NCBI GenBank assembly: GCA_031548365.1
Contig: JAVBRD010000014.1
Coordinates: 1-64,000, forward strand
DNA length: 64,000 nucleotides
Reading direction: 5' to 3'
Origin: JAVBRD01 sp031548365
GTDB lineage: Bacteria; Bacillota; Clostridia; Christensenellales; UBA1750
Numbering within the stretch: the stretch's first letter is position 1; the number at the start of each line of letters is the position of its first letter. The notes beneath the pieces are model-generated. The model had not been told where the DNA came from. It did no database searches and was given only the letters and a program-made list of their open reading frames with translations. Of the stretch, positions 25,953 to 34,724 are shown one piece after another. A program made the position numbers and the translations under genes.

Positions 25953-26195
25953 ACTGAGGACTGTCCCAAGCGGACAGTCCTCAACCTGTCGATAAAGCCA
26001 GATTCCAGCCCCATCGTGCCCGCTCCGGAGATCCGCCGGGAACCCGTGGGTTCTTTAAGCAAAACGCGGCGTGGGGTTTTACGACATGCGCGCCAAACCC
26101 CACGCTTCCGATTGGCTCTGATGGCGTACCCGGAGCGTCAGCGATGGGTTTGTCATCACACTGAGGACTGTACACAAGCGGACAGTCCTCGACCT
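25953..26195. repeat. hairpin-flanked intergenic repeat, copy A
   Basis: Core 25985-26106, read on the minus strand, is 122 bases long and aligns without gaps to 45990-46111 at 100 of 122 positions. Core bases 3-12 and 28-37 form a 10-bp stem around the loop G-C-G-C-G-C-A-T-G-T-C-G. The element is bracketed by two near-identical 35-36-base hairpin units, 25953-25987 and 26160-26195, each built on GAGGACTGT/ACAGTCCTC arms. About 53 bases at 26107-26159 between core and right-hand unit have no match in copy B. The right-hand unit also lies just past the recA stop on the minus strand. Confidence 0.85.
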
Positions 26196-26209
26196 TTGAC
26201 CCAGTACTC

Positions 26210-27301
26210 CTACTCCGGCGAGTCCGTATCGGCGTCCTCGGTGTTGCTGGCATCGATGGGCGCGTCAATCAGGCCCTGCATGAACTGGTCGCGGATTCTC
26301 TTGTCAAGCTCCGCGCGGATATCGGGGTTGTTTTTGATGTACTGGCGCGCGTTCTCCCGTCCCTGGCCGATGCGGATCTCCTTGTAGGAAAACCACGTTC
26401 CTGACTTCTGGATGATGTCGCGCTCAACTGCCAGATCAAGCAGGCAGCTCTCGGCGGAGATGCCTTCGCCGTAGAGGATATCGAACTCGGCAACGCGGAA
26501 GGGAGGCGCGATTTTGTTTTTGACGATCTTCGCCTTTGTGTGGTTGCCCACAACCTCGGTCCCGCTCTTGAGCTGCTCGGTGCGGCGGACGTCGATGCGG
26601 ACGGATGCGTAGAATTTCAGCGCTTTACCGCCTGTAGTGACCTCGGGGCTGCCGTACATGACGCCGACTTTCTCACGAAGCTGGTTGATGAAGATGCAGA
26701 TAGCGTTGGTTTTAGAGATGATGCCCGCGAGCTTTCTGAGCGCCTGGGACATCAGGCGCGCTTGAAGGCCCACGTGCGACTCGCCCATCTCGCCTTCAAT
26801 TTCCGCTTTGGGGACAAGCGCGGCGACGGAATCGATGACCACGACTTCAATGGCGCCGGAGCGCACCAACGCCTCGCAGATCTCCAGACCCTGCTCCCCG
26901 GTGTCCGGCTGGGATATATACATCTCGTCGATGTTGACACCCAACTTTTTCGCGTAAGCCGGATCAAGCGCGTGCTCCGCGTCGATAAAAGCGGCGGTTC
27001 CGCCCAGCTTTTGAACCTCGGCGACGATGTGGAGCGCGAGCGTGGTTTTTCCGGAAGCCTCCGGCCCGTAGATTTCGATGATGCGGCCACGCGGGATCCC
27101 GCCCGCACCCAACGCCATATCAAGCGTCAGGCATCCCGTTGACACAACCTGTATGCCGCTGTTGGCGGCCTTTTCTCCCAGCTTCATGATGCTGCCTTTG
27201 CCAAAGGCTTTCTCGATGCTGTGCAGCGCCATCTCAAGCGCCTTTGATTTTTCCTGACCCGCGTCCGCCGCCGCAGCAGCCTTGGCTCGTTTCTCAGACA
27301 T
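26210..27301 (-). CDS. recA: recombinase RecA
   Basis: RecA coats single-stranded DNA, promotes strand exchange and stimulates LexA self-cleavage. The 363-residue protein has Walker A GPEASGKTT, the loop MGESHVGLQARLMSQALRKL, and the DNA-binding and oligomerisation segments expected of the family. It has an acidic C-terminal tail (NTEDADTDSPE). It is the last gene of the rimO-pgsA-cinA-nudix-recA run on this strand. I found no convincing LexA operator in the 47 bases upstream, so SOS control, if any, must act elsewhere. Confidence 0.98.
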   Translation of the reverse strand: MSEKRAKAAAAADAGQEKSKALEMALHSIEKAFGKGSIMKLGEKAANSGIQVVSTGCLTLDMALGAGGIPRGRIIEIYGPEASGKTTLALHIVAEVQKLGGTAAFIDAEHALDPAYAKKLGVNIDEMYISQPDTGEQGLEICEALVRSGAIEVVVIDSVAALVPKAEIEGEMGESHVGLQARLMSQALRKLAGIISKTNAICIFINQLREKVGVMYGSPEVTTGGKALKFYASVRIDVRRTEQLKSGTEVVGNHTKAKIVKNKIAPPFRVAEFDILYGEGISAESCLLDLAVERDIIQKSGTWFSYKEIRIGQGRENARQYIKNNPDIRAELDKRIRDQFMQGLIDAPIDASNTEDADTDSPE

Positions 27302-27348
27302 AGTAACACTCCTTCATTCATCTTGAGCTGCAATGCGTTTGCGATCGT

Positions 27349-27813
27349 TCAGGGCTTCCGCTCTTCCTCTATAACTCGCTTCGCCGTTTCGCGCGCGTTA
27401 TGAAACATATCGAGACTTTCGACTTCGCCAAGTGAAAACCACCCCGCGCCCGTTGTTTCGCGCTCATCCCCGCGGACGTCTCCACCGAGTGCGCGAGCCT
27501 TGTAGATCAGGTCAATGTGGAAATGATCCGCGTTTCCGCTGATGTCCTCAAGGATGACGCAGTACGGGTTGGGCATCACCCTCGCGCCCGGGTGATCCGC
27601 CTCGTAGCACTCCGCGTTGGGCAGAATCTCCGCGCGCACGCCCGTCTCCTCGTAGACTTCGCGCAGCGCGGCTTCGTGCGGAAGCTCATTTTCCTCCACG
27701 TGCCCGCCGGGCGGAAGCCATGAGTTGAGCTTTCGGTGGCGGATGAGCAGCACCTCCGAGCGTTCATTGAGCACAAAGGCCGTAGCGGTGAAATGGCGCA
27801 CGACGCCGCTCAT
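27349..27813 (-). CDS. NUDIX hydrolase
   Basis: NUDIX enzymes hydrolyse nucleoside diphosphates linked to another group. The 154-residue protein holds an intact Nudix box, GGHVEENELPHEAALREVYE-ETG, matching G-x5-E-x7-REU-x-EE-x-G-U. The substrate cannot be told from the sequence. It overlaps cinA by four bases and is followed by recA, so it is inserted into the common cinA-recA gene order. Confidence 0.88.
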   Translation of the reverse strand: MSGVVRHFTATAFVLNERSEVLLIRHRKLNSWLPPGGHVEENELPHEAALREVYEETGVRAEILPNAECYEADHPGARVMPNPYCVILEDISGNADHFHIDLIYKARALGGDVRGDERETTGAGWFSLGEVESLDMFHNARETAKRVIEEERKP

Positions 27814-29072
27814 TGGATGTCCTGACCGAGCACGCGGCGGCGCAGCATGTCCAGAGCGTTCTGCGCGGTCAGGTGCCGCACGCGTTCGCGGTCGCCGCGG
27901 ATGTTGACCTGCCGCACCACGCAGCCGTGTTCATCCGCGATGCCGATGAACGCAAGGCCAACGGGTTTTTCCGGCGATCCTCCGTCCGGCCCCGCGATGC
28001 CTGTCGTGGAAAGCGCTATATCCACGCCCGCGCGCGTTCTAATCCCGACGGCCATTTCGCGCGCGCACTCCGCGCTCACGGCGCCGTGCGCGGCCAGCGT
28101 CTCCTCCCTTACGCCCAGCACGCGCACTTTGGCCGCGTTGGCGTACGTGACATGCGCTTCTGTGAGCACAGCGGACACGCCCGGAACGGAGACGACGCGG
28201 TCAGCCACGCGCCCGCCCGTGCAGCTTTCCGCAAGCGCGAGCGTCATGCCGCGAGACGCAAGCTCACGCACGACCACGACCTCAAGGCGATCCTCGTCCA
28301 GGCCATAGACCGCGTCGCCCAACCGCGCGCGTATGTCGGCCTCGGTTTTATCGAGCAGGGGCACCGCGTCCTCGCGGCGATGGACTTTGACGGTCAGGCG
28401 AAGCGTGACGTCGCCCGGTGACGCGTAAGGCGCGATGGTCGGGTTGGTCTGTGCCTCGATCATGTCGCGAAGCCGGTGTTCCACGCTCGACTCGCCAACC
28501 CCCGCAACGCGGAGCACGCGCGTGACGAGTACGTCGCCCGAAAGCGAACGCAGGAAAGGCTCCACCTGTTTTTCAAACATGTCTTTCAACTCATGCGGTG
28601 GTCCGGGCATGATGGCGACGTACTTGGGGCCATCCGCGGCGACAATGCACCCGGGCGCGGTGCCGCAAGCGTTGGGCAGGATTTTCGCCCCTTCGGGAAA
28701 CACCGCCTGACGCAAATTGTTAGGCGTCATCGTGCGGGCGGAGCGTTCAAACCACGCGCGCAGCTCGCGCTCGCTTTTTTCATCGGAGACCATGGCAAGC
28801 CCAAGCGTCTCAGCGACGACCTCTTTGGTGATGTCGTCAAGCGTTGGGCCAAGGCCGCCTGTCACAAGCAAAATGTCTGACCGCCCAAGCGCCGTCTCAA
28901 AGCATTCGCGCATGCGCGCACGGTTGTCCCCCACTGTGACGTGGTGATAAACGTCGATGCCCAGATCGGGCAGGCGCATCGCAAGGTATTGCGCGTCCGT
29001 GTTGGTGATCTGCCCGAGCAGAAGCTCGGTGCCCACGCAGATGATTTCGGCGATCAAGGGCAGAACCTCCAT
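27810..29072 (-). CDS. cinA: competence/damage-inducible protein CinA
   Basis: CinA family proteins combine an N-terminal molybdopterin-binding-like fold (ADP-ribose pyrophosphatase activity in some) with a C-terminal nicotinamide-nucleotide amidase domain. The 420-residue protein shows both: VGTELLLGQITNTDAQYLA and LLVTGGLGPTLDDITK near the start, and ALAESCTGGRVADRV plus STTGIAGPDGGSPEKPVG near the end. It lies between pgsA (whose stop precedes it by one base) and the nudix gene. Confidence 0.95.
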   Translation of the reverse strand: MEVLPLIAEIICVGTELLLGQITNTDAQYLAMRLPDLGIDVYHHVTVGDNRARMRECFETALGRSDILLVTGGLGPTLDDITKEVVAETLGLAMVSDEKSERELRAWFERSARTMTPNNLRQAVFPEGAKILPNACGTAPGCIVAADGPKYVAIMPGPPHELKDMFEKQVEPFLRSLSGDVLVTRVLRVAGVGESSVEHRLRDMIEAQTNPTIAPYASPGDVTLRLTVKVHRREDAVPLLDKTEADIRARLGDAVYGLDEDRLEVVVVRELASRGMTLALAESCTGGRVADRVVSVPGVSAVLTEAHVTYANAAKVRVLGVREETLAAHGAVSAECAREMAVGIRTRAGVDIALSTTGIAGPDGGSPEKPVGLAFIGIADEHGCVVRQVNIRGDRERVRHLTAQNALDMLRRRVLGQDIQ

Positions 29073-29606
29073 TTAGTGAAATACCGCTCGCCCCTTGACG
29101 ATGTAGGAAACGCCCGAAATGAGTGTGAGCGCGACCGACGCCCACAGCCACAACACATCCATAGGAAACCCGATGAAAGCAAACGGCCAGTTGTCAACGA
29201 TCAACAGGGAGATCGCGACAATCTGCGAGACCGTTTTGAGCTTGCCGAGGTTATCCGCCGGCACGACGACGCCTTTTTCGACCGCGACAAGGCGGAAGCC
29301 GGAAACAATGATCTCGCGCAGCGTGTAGACGAGCACCGCAATGACGGTGATATCGCCCGTATCGAGCAGCGCGATTGCGGCGGTGAGCACAAGCGCTTTG
29401 TCCGCGATGGGATCCATGAACTTGCCGAATGCGGTGACCTGGCCCGTGGCGCGCGCGATACGGCCGTCGAACAAGTCGGTGAGCGCCGCCAGCACAAACA
29501 CGGCAAGAGCGACCCACTTGTGCGCCGAAAAGGGCGCGTACCAAACGGCCACGAACAGCGGTACACCAATCAGACGGCCCAGCGTGAGCTTATTGGGCAG
29601 ATTCAT
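29073..29606 (-). CDS. pgsA: CDP-diacylglycerol-glycerol-3-phosphate 3-phosphatidyltransferase
   Basis: PgsA makes phosphatidylglycerol phosphate, the committed step to anionic phospholipids, in the membrane. The 177-residue protein carries the full CDP-alcohol phosphotransferase motif D-G-x2-A-R-x8-G-x3-D-x3-D (DGRIARATGQVTAFGKFMDP) and several membrane helices. It overlaps the end of rimO by 17 bases. Confidence 0.95.
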   Translation of the reverse strand: MNLPNKLTLGRLIGVPLFVAVWYAPFSAHKWVALAVFVLAALTDLFDGRIARATGQVTAFGKFMDPIADKALVLTAAIALLDTGDITVIAVLVYTLREIIVSGFRLVAVEKGVVVPADNLGKLKTVSQIVAISLLIVDNWPFAFIGFPMDVLWLWASVALTLISGVSYIVKGRAVFH

Positions 29607-30912
29607 TGAGGAGTTCTCCCCGCATGTCGTAATCGTCCGCGCGCGTCAGCTTGATGTGGGTAAAGCATCCGACACGCGGTGCGTTTTCTTTTTTGATGTA
29701 GATCAGCCCGTCGCCTTCAGGCGCGTTCGCTTTGGAACGGCACACGGCGCGCGCGCGATTAACGCTCTCCACGAGCACGCGCACGCTCCTCCCCACGCGC
29801 TCTTGGTTGAGCGCGCGTGTGATGCCTTGCTGCTGGCGCATGACCGCGTCCACGCGGGCTTTGGCCGTCTCCTCGTCAATCGCGCCCCGCATGAGCGCGG
29901 CGGGCGTGTCCTCCTCCGGGGAGTACGCGAACGCGCCCAGCCAGTCAAACGGGTGATCGCGCAGGAAGGAGAGCATGCCTTCATGCTGTTCCTTCGTCTC
30001 TCCCGGGAAACCGCAGATCACGGTCGTTCGGAGCGTGATGCCAAGATCCCGAGCGCGCCCGTAAAGCCTTGAAATGTCGGCGGACGTCCCGCGACGGTTC
30101 ATGGCCGCGAGTACAGCGTCATCCGTGTGCTGTATCGGCATATCCAGATAGTCGCACGCGCTTTCGTGCCCCGCAAGCAGCTCGAGCAGATCGTCCCCGA
30201 TGCGGTCGACATAACCGTATAGCATGCGCACCCAGCGCCCCTGCGCCATGTCGCACACGCGCCTCATCAGCTCCTTGAAGCGCGGCTTGCCGTAGAGGTC
30301 ATCGCCCCAGCGCGTGGTATCCTGCGCGATCAGCGATATCTCCTGAACGCCGCGCGAGAGCAGCTCCTCGCACTCATCCAGGATGTACGCCATGGGGCGG
30401 CTCTTGAACGATCCCCGGATGAGGGGGATCGCGCAGTACGAGCAGCGATTGTCACAGCCGTCCGCGAGTTTGACGTAGGCGGTGTGCGCAGGTGTGGTCA
30501 ACACGCGCCTTACGCCCTCAGCGTACACCGGCGCGCCCCCGCGCGGCAGGAGCTTTTCGCCCAACGCCGCGCGCTCAACCACGCGAACGATGTCGGGCAA
30601 GTCGGCAGCGCCCATCATGGCGTCCACTTCGGGCAGTTCGCTCATGAGTTCATCCTTGTACCGCTCCGAAAGGCATCCCGCGACGATGAGCGCGCGGCAC
30701 ACTCCCGCTTCCTTGTAATCCGCCATCTCAAGGATGGTGTCGATCGACTCCTGCTTGGCGGGCGTGATGAACCCGCAGGTGTTGACAATGATGGCCTCGG
30801 CGGCCCCTAATTCCGTGACGACGGTGTGCCCCGCACGCACGAGCAAACCGAGCATCAACTCGGTGTCCACGCGGTTTTTGGCGCATCCCAGAGATACAAT
30901 CCCGATTTTCAT
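29590..30912 (-). CDS. rimO: ribosomal protein S12 methylthiotransferase RimO
   Basis: RimO is a radical-SAM enzyme that methylthiolates a conserved aspartate of ribosomal protein S12. The 440-residue protein has the N-terminal cluster-binding cysteines (VSLGCAKNRVDTE, IIVNTCGFI, IVAGCLSERY), the radical-SAM C-x3-C-x2-C motif in CDNRCSYCAIP and a C-terminal TRAM domain. The frame is open from 30960, but the ATG at 30912 gives the family N-terminus MKIGIVSLGCAKN and has AAAGGAAAG upstream. Confidence 0.96.
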   Translation of the reverse strand: MKIGIVSLGCAKNRVDTELMLGLLVRAGHTVVTELGAAEAIIVNTCGFITPAKQESIDTILEMADYKEAGVCRALIVAGCLSERYKDELMSELPEVDAMMGAADLPDIVRVVERAALGEKLLPRGGAPVYAEGVRRVLTTPAHTAYVKLADGCDNRCSYCAIPLIRGSFKSRPMAYILDECEELLSRGVQEISLIAQDTTRWGDDLYGKPRFKELMRRVCDMAQGRWVRMLYGYVDRIGDDLLELLAGHESACDYLDMPIQHTDDAVLAAMNRRGTSADISRLYGRARDLGITLRTTVICGFPGETKEQHEGMLSFLRDHPFDWLGAFAYSPEEDTPAALMRGAIDEETAKARVDAVMRQQQGITRALNQERVGRSVRVLVESVNRARAVCRSKANAPEGDGLIYIKKENAPRVGCFTHIKLTRADDYDMRGELLNESAQ

Positions 30913-31118
30913 GAATCTTTCCTTTATGGGCGACACCGCACAGAGACGCGTCGCCGGCATCGCGGGGACTATCTACGTTGATCAAGGGCTGTAGCGGCGC
31001 CACAGGGGTCGCATGCCGGCGGTGCCGCCAGTTATGCTTCCAGCCGTTTGACCATCCGGCGGAGAGACAGGCCGCCCAACGCTCGCGAAGGTAGCGTGCA
31101 CGGCTGTGCGGCGTCGCC

Positions 31119-31769
31119 CTAGTTGTTCGCGTACTTCTTGCTGCCTTCGTACCAGCACACCCCACAGCGCGGTGAGTTGACAATCGGTCTGAGCGGACCG
31201 CGCCCGCAGGCGTGCGAGGACGCGCACTCGGCGCACAGGTGGGCGTGACCAGTGTGAAGGCATTCACTGCACACAAGCGTCGCCTCCACCTTGCCGCACA
31301 CCTCGCACACGCGCGGGGTGTGCACGTTTCTGGCCAGCGCGATGACTTCCGTCTTGCCAAAATCACCTTCACGGCGGTCACACGCGCGGATGCGGAGCTT
31401 GGTCGGCGCGTCCTTGTCATAGCTGTAACTGAGTACGTTGCCGGCCACCAGGGCGTCGATCAGGGGCGTGTTCTTGGCGACCGGTCCCGCGGAGTTCGTA
31501 AACTCGCTCGCGTGGTTGCAGCACTCCAGCCAAATGTCCCGAAGGAAACCGTCAAGCACTTTGAGCTGTGTCTGCTCCCCGATCTCAACAATAAGCCAGT
31601 GGTCTTTGGCGCGAAGGTCATCGATAAATAGGCTCAGAATTGTCGTTTTGCGCTTTTTTCCGCTCTGAGCAGAAAGCATCTGCGCCCTTGCCTCGCATAC
31701 CGCGAGGTGCTGCGACATCTCCGCCATGGCTAACTTTTCTCCGCAAGTGAAACACATCCCCTCTGACAT
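31119..31769 (-). CDS. zinc-ribbon protein of unknown function
   Basis: The 216-residue protein begins with a zinc-finger-like motif (CFTCGEKLAMAEMSQHLAVC). It has a central stretch (LSLFIDDLRAKDHWLIVEIG ... LKVLDGFLRDIWLECCNHAS) that vaguely recalls pRiA4b ORF-3-like domains, and ends in a cysteine-rich region with four CxxC pairs (CEVCGKVEATLVCSEC, CAEC, CGVC). The metal-binding ends suggest a nucleic-acid- or protein-binding role, but I cannot assign one. The ATG at 31769 lies directly against GAGG, so a start at 31757 (MCFTCGEK) is also possible. It lies between ftsK and rimO. Confidence 0.65.
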   Translation of the reverse strand: MSEGMCFTCGEKLAMAEMSQHLAVCEARAQMLSAQSGKKRKTTILSLFIDDLRAKDHWLIVEIGEQTQLKVLDGFLRDIWLECCNHASEFTNSAGPVAKNTPLIDALVAGNVLSYSYDKDAPTKLRIRACDRREGDFGKTEVIALARNVHTPRVCEVCGKVEATLVCSECLHTGHAHLCAECASSHACGRGPLRPIVNSPRCGVCWYEGSKKYANN

Positions 31770-31817
31770 CCTCGCACCAGCCTTCTCTATCTATATCGAG
31801 CTTTGCTCGGAACCGCG

Positions 31818-34544
31818 CTATCCGTAAATCCGGTTGAACTCCTCCCGGCTCATCGTGAGCTGGCGCGGCTTTGAGCCCGCGTAGCCTGTGATGATACCCC
31901 GGCTCTCCATGGCATCGATCAGGCGGCCCGCGCGCGCGTAGCCGACCTTGAACCTTCTTTGCAGCATCGACACGGACACCTCACCCGCGTCAAACGCCAT
32001 CTCCACCGCCTGCGGCAGGAGTTCGTCGGCTTCGGTCTCCTCGTCCTCGCCTTCGCCGCCCGCGGGCTGATCGGTCTTGTTCATGTGCTCTAGGATGTTC
32101 GGATCGTACTCCACCTCGCGGTGGCTCTTGATGAACTCGACGATCGACTGGATTTCCTCTTCCTTCACCCATGCGCCTTGCACGCGCGTCGGTTTCCCCG
32201 ATCCGCTCGGAAAATAGAGCATGTCGCCATGACCGAGCAGCTTTTCAGCGCCGCCCATGTCGAGGATGGTCCGGCTATCAATCTGGGAGGAAACCGCGAA
32301 CGCGATGCGAGAGGGAATGTTGGCCTTGATGATGCCCGTGATGACGTTGACGGACGGCCTCTGCGTGGCGATCACAAGATGAATTCCCGCGGCGCGCGCC
32401 AGCTGCGCGAGGCGGCAAATCGCATCCTCGACCTCGCCCGCCGCGACCATCATCAGGTCGGCCAGCTCGTCGATGATGATCACGATCTGAGGCATGGGCT
32501 TGTCCGGCTCTGCCACAGGCGTTTGGACGACGAGCTTGGTCAGCCGCTCGCCCGAGTTGGTTTCCAGCATAAAGTCGATGTCGTCCGGGTCGCTCACGGG
32601 TGCGGGCGCCGCCGCGGGCGCGGGTCCGATGCCTTGTGCCGCGCGCTCTTTTGCCTCGTCCGCCAGCTTGAGCACGCGCTGGTTGTAACCCTTGATGTCG
32701 CGAACACCCTTGTCCGCAAATTTTTGGTAACGTTCGAGCATCTCCTGCACCGCCCACTGGAGCGCGGCGGCGGCTTTCTTGGGATCGGTCACCACAGGGA
32801 TGAGCAGGTGCGGTATGCCGTTGTAGACGGACAGTTCAACCACCTTGGGGTCGATCATGATGAGACGGACTTCCTCGGGCTTGGCTTTATACAGGATGGA
32901 CGCAACCAACGAGTTGATGCACACGGATTTGCCCGATCCGGTTTGCCCCGCGATGAGCACGTGCGGCATACGCGCGATGTCCATGAGCACGCTGCGCCCC
33001 GCGATGTCCTTTCCCAGCACGCACGCGACCTTGGAAGGCGCATTTTCAAAATCGCTTGTGTCAAGCACTTCGCGCATGAGCACGGGCGTGACCTCTTCGT
33101 TGGGCACTTCGATGCCCACAGCAGATTTTCCGGGGATGGGCGCTTCGATACGCACGGAGATAGCTGCGAGGGCGAGCGCCAAGTCGTCTTGCAAATTGGC
33201 GATCTTGTTCACGCGCACGCCGGGCGCGGGCGCAAGCTCATAGCGCGTGATGGCTGGCCCGCGGCTCACGCCTATGACCGTCGCGGACACGCCGAACGTC
33301 GCCAGCGTTTCCTCCACCTTGCGCGCATTTTTTTCCATGTCCTCTCGCGACGTGACGCGGCGGGAGGGCGGGCTGCCAAGCAACTCAACCGAAGGAAAAC
33401 GGTAGGGCGGCGGATCGATGTGAGGCGCGGGCAGCGCGGCGGGCTTGGGGGCGGATGCACGCTGCGCCGGCTGCAAACGCGCGAGCGGTTCGTGCGCTTT
33501 TGGCGCGGCCAGCTCCGGCTCCGGCAACGGCGCGAGCGAACCCGGCGCGGGAAGCGGCTCGTCTTCCTCGAAAATATCACCTTCCAGAACGATGCGCGGA
33601 TGGGAAGGCGGGGCGTCCTCGACCGCTTCAGGCGCGAAAACCACGGTTTCGGCCTCGAAAGCCTGATCGTCGGCACGCTTCTCAACGGGCATGGCCGCTT
33701 CCTTAAACAGCCCGCTGCGCTGGACGCGCTCCTCGCGGCTCATGTCGCGCACACGGGGGGGCGCCACGCGGGGTTCTGCCGCCGCAACCCGCTGTGCTGG
33801 GACTTCGGGTGAGCGCGGCGAGTACTGCGGTTCCTCGAGCAGCCTTTCCTCAGCCTCGGCCTCGCGCAGCGCGCGCTCCTCGGCGCGCATCTGGCGGCGC
33901 TCGGACAAATCGCTGCCCAGCGCGCCCATCATTTCCTGCGTTTTGATCAGACCTTTGTCCACAACCGCGGCGGTCTTGTCATACATCGCCTTGAGTGAAA
34001 CGCCTGTGAGCGCGAGCACGCACAGAACCAGTCCCGCGCCGGACGCGATACCCGCGCCCGCTGTTCCGAGCAGCAATAGGAGCGGGTACGTCAATGCGCC
34101 ACCGAGCGCACCCGCACCGCTCAATCGTCCCTCGCGCGACATCATGAGCGAGTAGTCGTAGGAATCGCCCACGAACGTCTGGTATGAATCGTAGGTCAGA
34201 TCCTTGACGATGGGCAGCTGGAGCATCACAACGCCCAGCGCCAGCGCCGCGAGCACGAGCACGAGCCTTCCCGAACGCGGTCTTTTGTTCACTGTGGCGA
34301 TGGTGAGCAGGCCCACGAGCACAACAAAAAACGGCACGATGTACGTGAGGACACCGCTGACGCCGAATAAAACCGTTTGCACGTTTTTGCCAAGAACGCC
34401 CGCGCTCTTGGTCATCACGCAGAAAAACAGGTACACGCCCAGCGCGATCAGCGCAACTCCCAGGATCTCGCGCGGCGGTGAACGCCTCGGTTTCTTGGGT
34501 TGCGTTTTTTTCCGCGAGGACGCCGCCTTGGGCTTTTGTGGCAA
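31818..34544 (-). CDS. DNA translocase FtsK/SpoIIIE
   Basis: FtsK/SpoIIIE pumps DNA through the division or sporulation septum. The 908-residue protein has four N-terminal membrane helices (about residues 25-185), a long Pro/Ala/Glu-rich linker and a RecA-like motor with Walker A GQTGSGKSVC and Walker B IVIIIDELADLMM. A winged-helix gamma domain (VSMLQRRFKVGYARAGRLID) at the end recognises the polar DNA guide sequence. About residues 620-682, just before Walker B, there is an extra Pro/Ala-rich and acidic insertion compared with SpoIIIE. FtsK and SpoIIIE roles cannot be separated by sequence. Confidence 0.95.
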   Translation of the reverse strand: MPQKPKAASSRKKTQPKKPRRSPPREILGVALIALGVYLFFCVMTKSAGVLGKNVQTVLFGVSGVLTYIVPFFVVLVGLLTIATVNKRPRSGRLVLVLAALALGVVMLQLPIVKDLTYDSYQTFVGDSYDYSLMMSREGRLSGAGALGGALTYPLLLLLGTAGAGIASGAGLVLCVLALTGVSLKAMYDKTAAVVDKGLIKTQEMMGALGSDLSERRQMRAEERALREAEAEERLLEEPQYSPRSPEVPAQRVAAAEPRVAPPRVRDMSREERVQRSGLFKEAAMPVEKRADDQAFEAETVVFAPEAVEDAPPSHPRIVLEGDIFEEDEPLPAPGSLAPLPEPELAAPKAHEPLARLQPAQRASAPKPAALPAPHIDPPPYRFPSVELLGSPPSRRVTSREDMEKNARKVEETLATFGVSATVIGVSRGPAITRYELAPAPGVRVNKIANLQDDLALALAAISVRIEAPIPGKSAVGIEVPNEEVTPVLMREVLDTSDFENAPSKVACVLGKDIAGRSVLMDIARMPHVLIAGQTGSGKSVCINSLVASILYKAKPEEVRLIMIDPKVVELSVYNGIPHLLIPVVTDPKKAAAALQWAVQEMLERYQKFADKGVRDIKGYNQRVLKLADEAKERAAQGIGPAPAAAPAPVSDPDDIDFMLETNSGERLTKLVVQTPVAEPDKPMPQIVIIIDELADLMMVAAGEVEDAICRLAQLARAAGIHLVIATQRPSVNVITGIIKANIPSRIAFAVSSQIDSRTILDMGGAEKLLGHGDMLYFPSGSGKPTRVQGAWVKEEEIQSIVEFIKSHREVEYDPNILEHMNKTDQPAGGEGEDEETEADELLPQAVEMAFDAGEVSVSMLQRRFKVGYARAGRLIDAMESRGIITGYAGSKPRQLTMSREEFNRIYG

Positions 34545-34579
34545 AAAAAGTCACTCCAAACGGACAGAATGCTTCACAC

Positions 34580-34608
34580 ATTATACCAAATCGCCCGCGA
34601 TTGAGCAA
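34580..34608 (-). promoter_or_regulatory. sigma-A type promoter for ftsK/spoIIIE
   Basis: TTGCTC (34603-34608) and TATAAT (34580-34585) on the minus strand are separated by 17 bases, about 35 bases before the start codon. Confidence 0.65.
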
Positions 34609-34662
34609 ACATCATTTTGCCCTTTCCGCGTCCGTGCCAAATGCAGAACATTTGAAGCGGGA

Positions 34663-34691
34663 TTGAAACAAGCCGCATTCAAAGGTATACT
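34663..34691 (+). promoter_or_regulatory. sigma-A type promoter for the sugar-acid gene cluster
   Basis: TTGAAA (34663-34668) and TATACT (34686-34691) are separated by 17 bases and lie divergently from the ftsK promoter. Confidence 0.6.
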
Positions 34692-34724
34692 GAGCGTGAT
34701 CAAAACAGCAAAGGAATGAGCGGC

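Noticed and set aside
25953..26195. Repeat units as a CRISPR array
   Set aside because: Only two units, each palindromic, spaced about 170 bases apart with no spacers of regular size and no cas genes.
27302..27348. LexA operator upstream of recA
   Set aside because: No convincing GAAC-n4-GTTC type site was found in the short gap.
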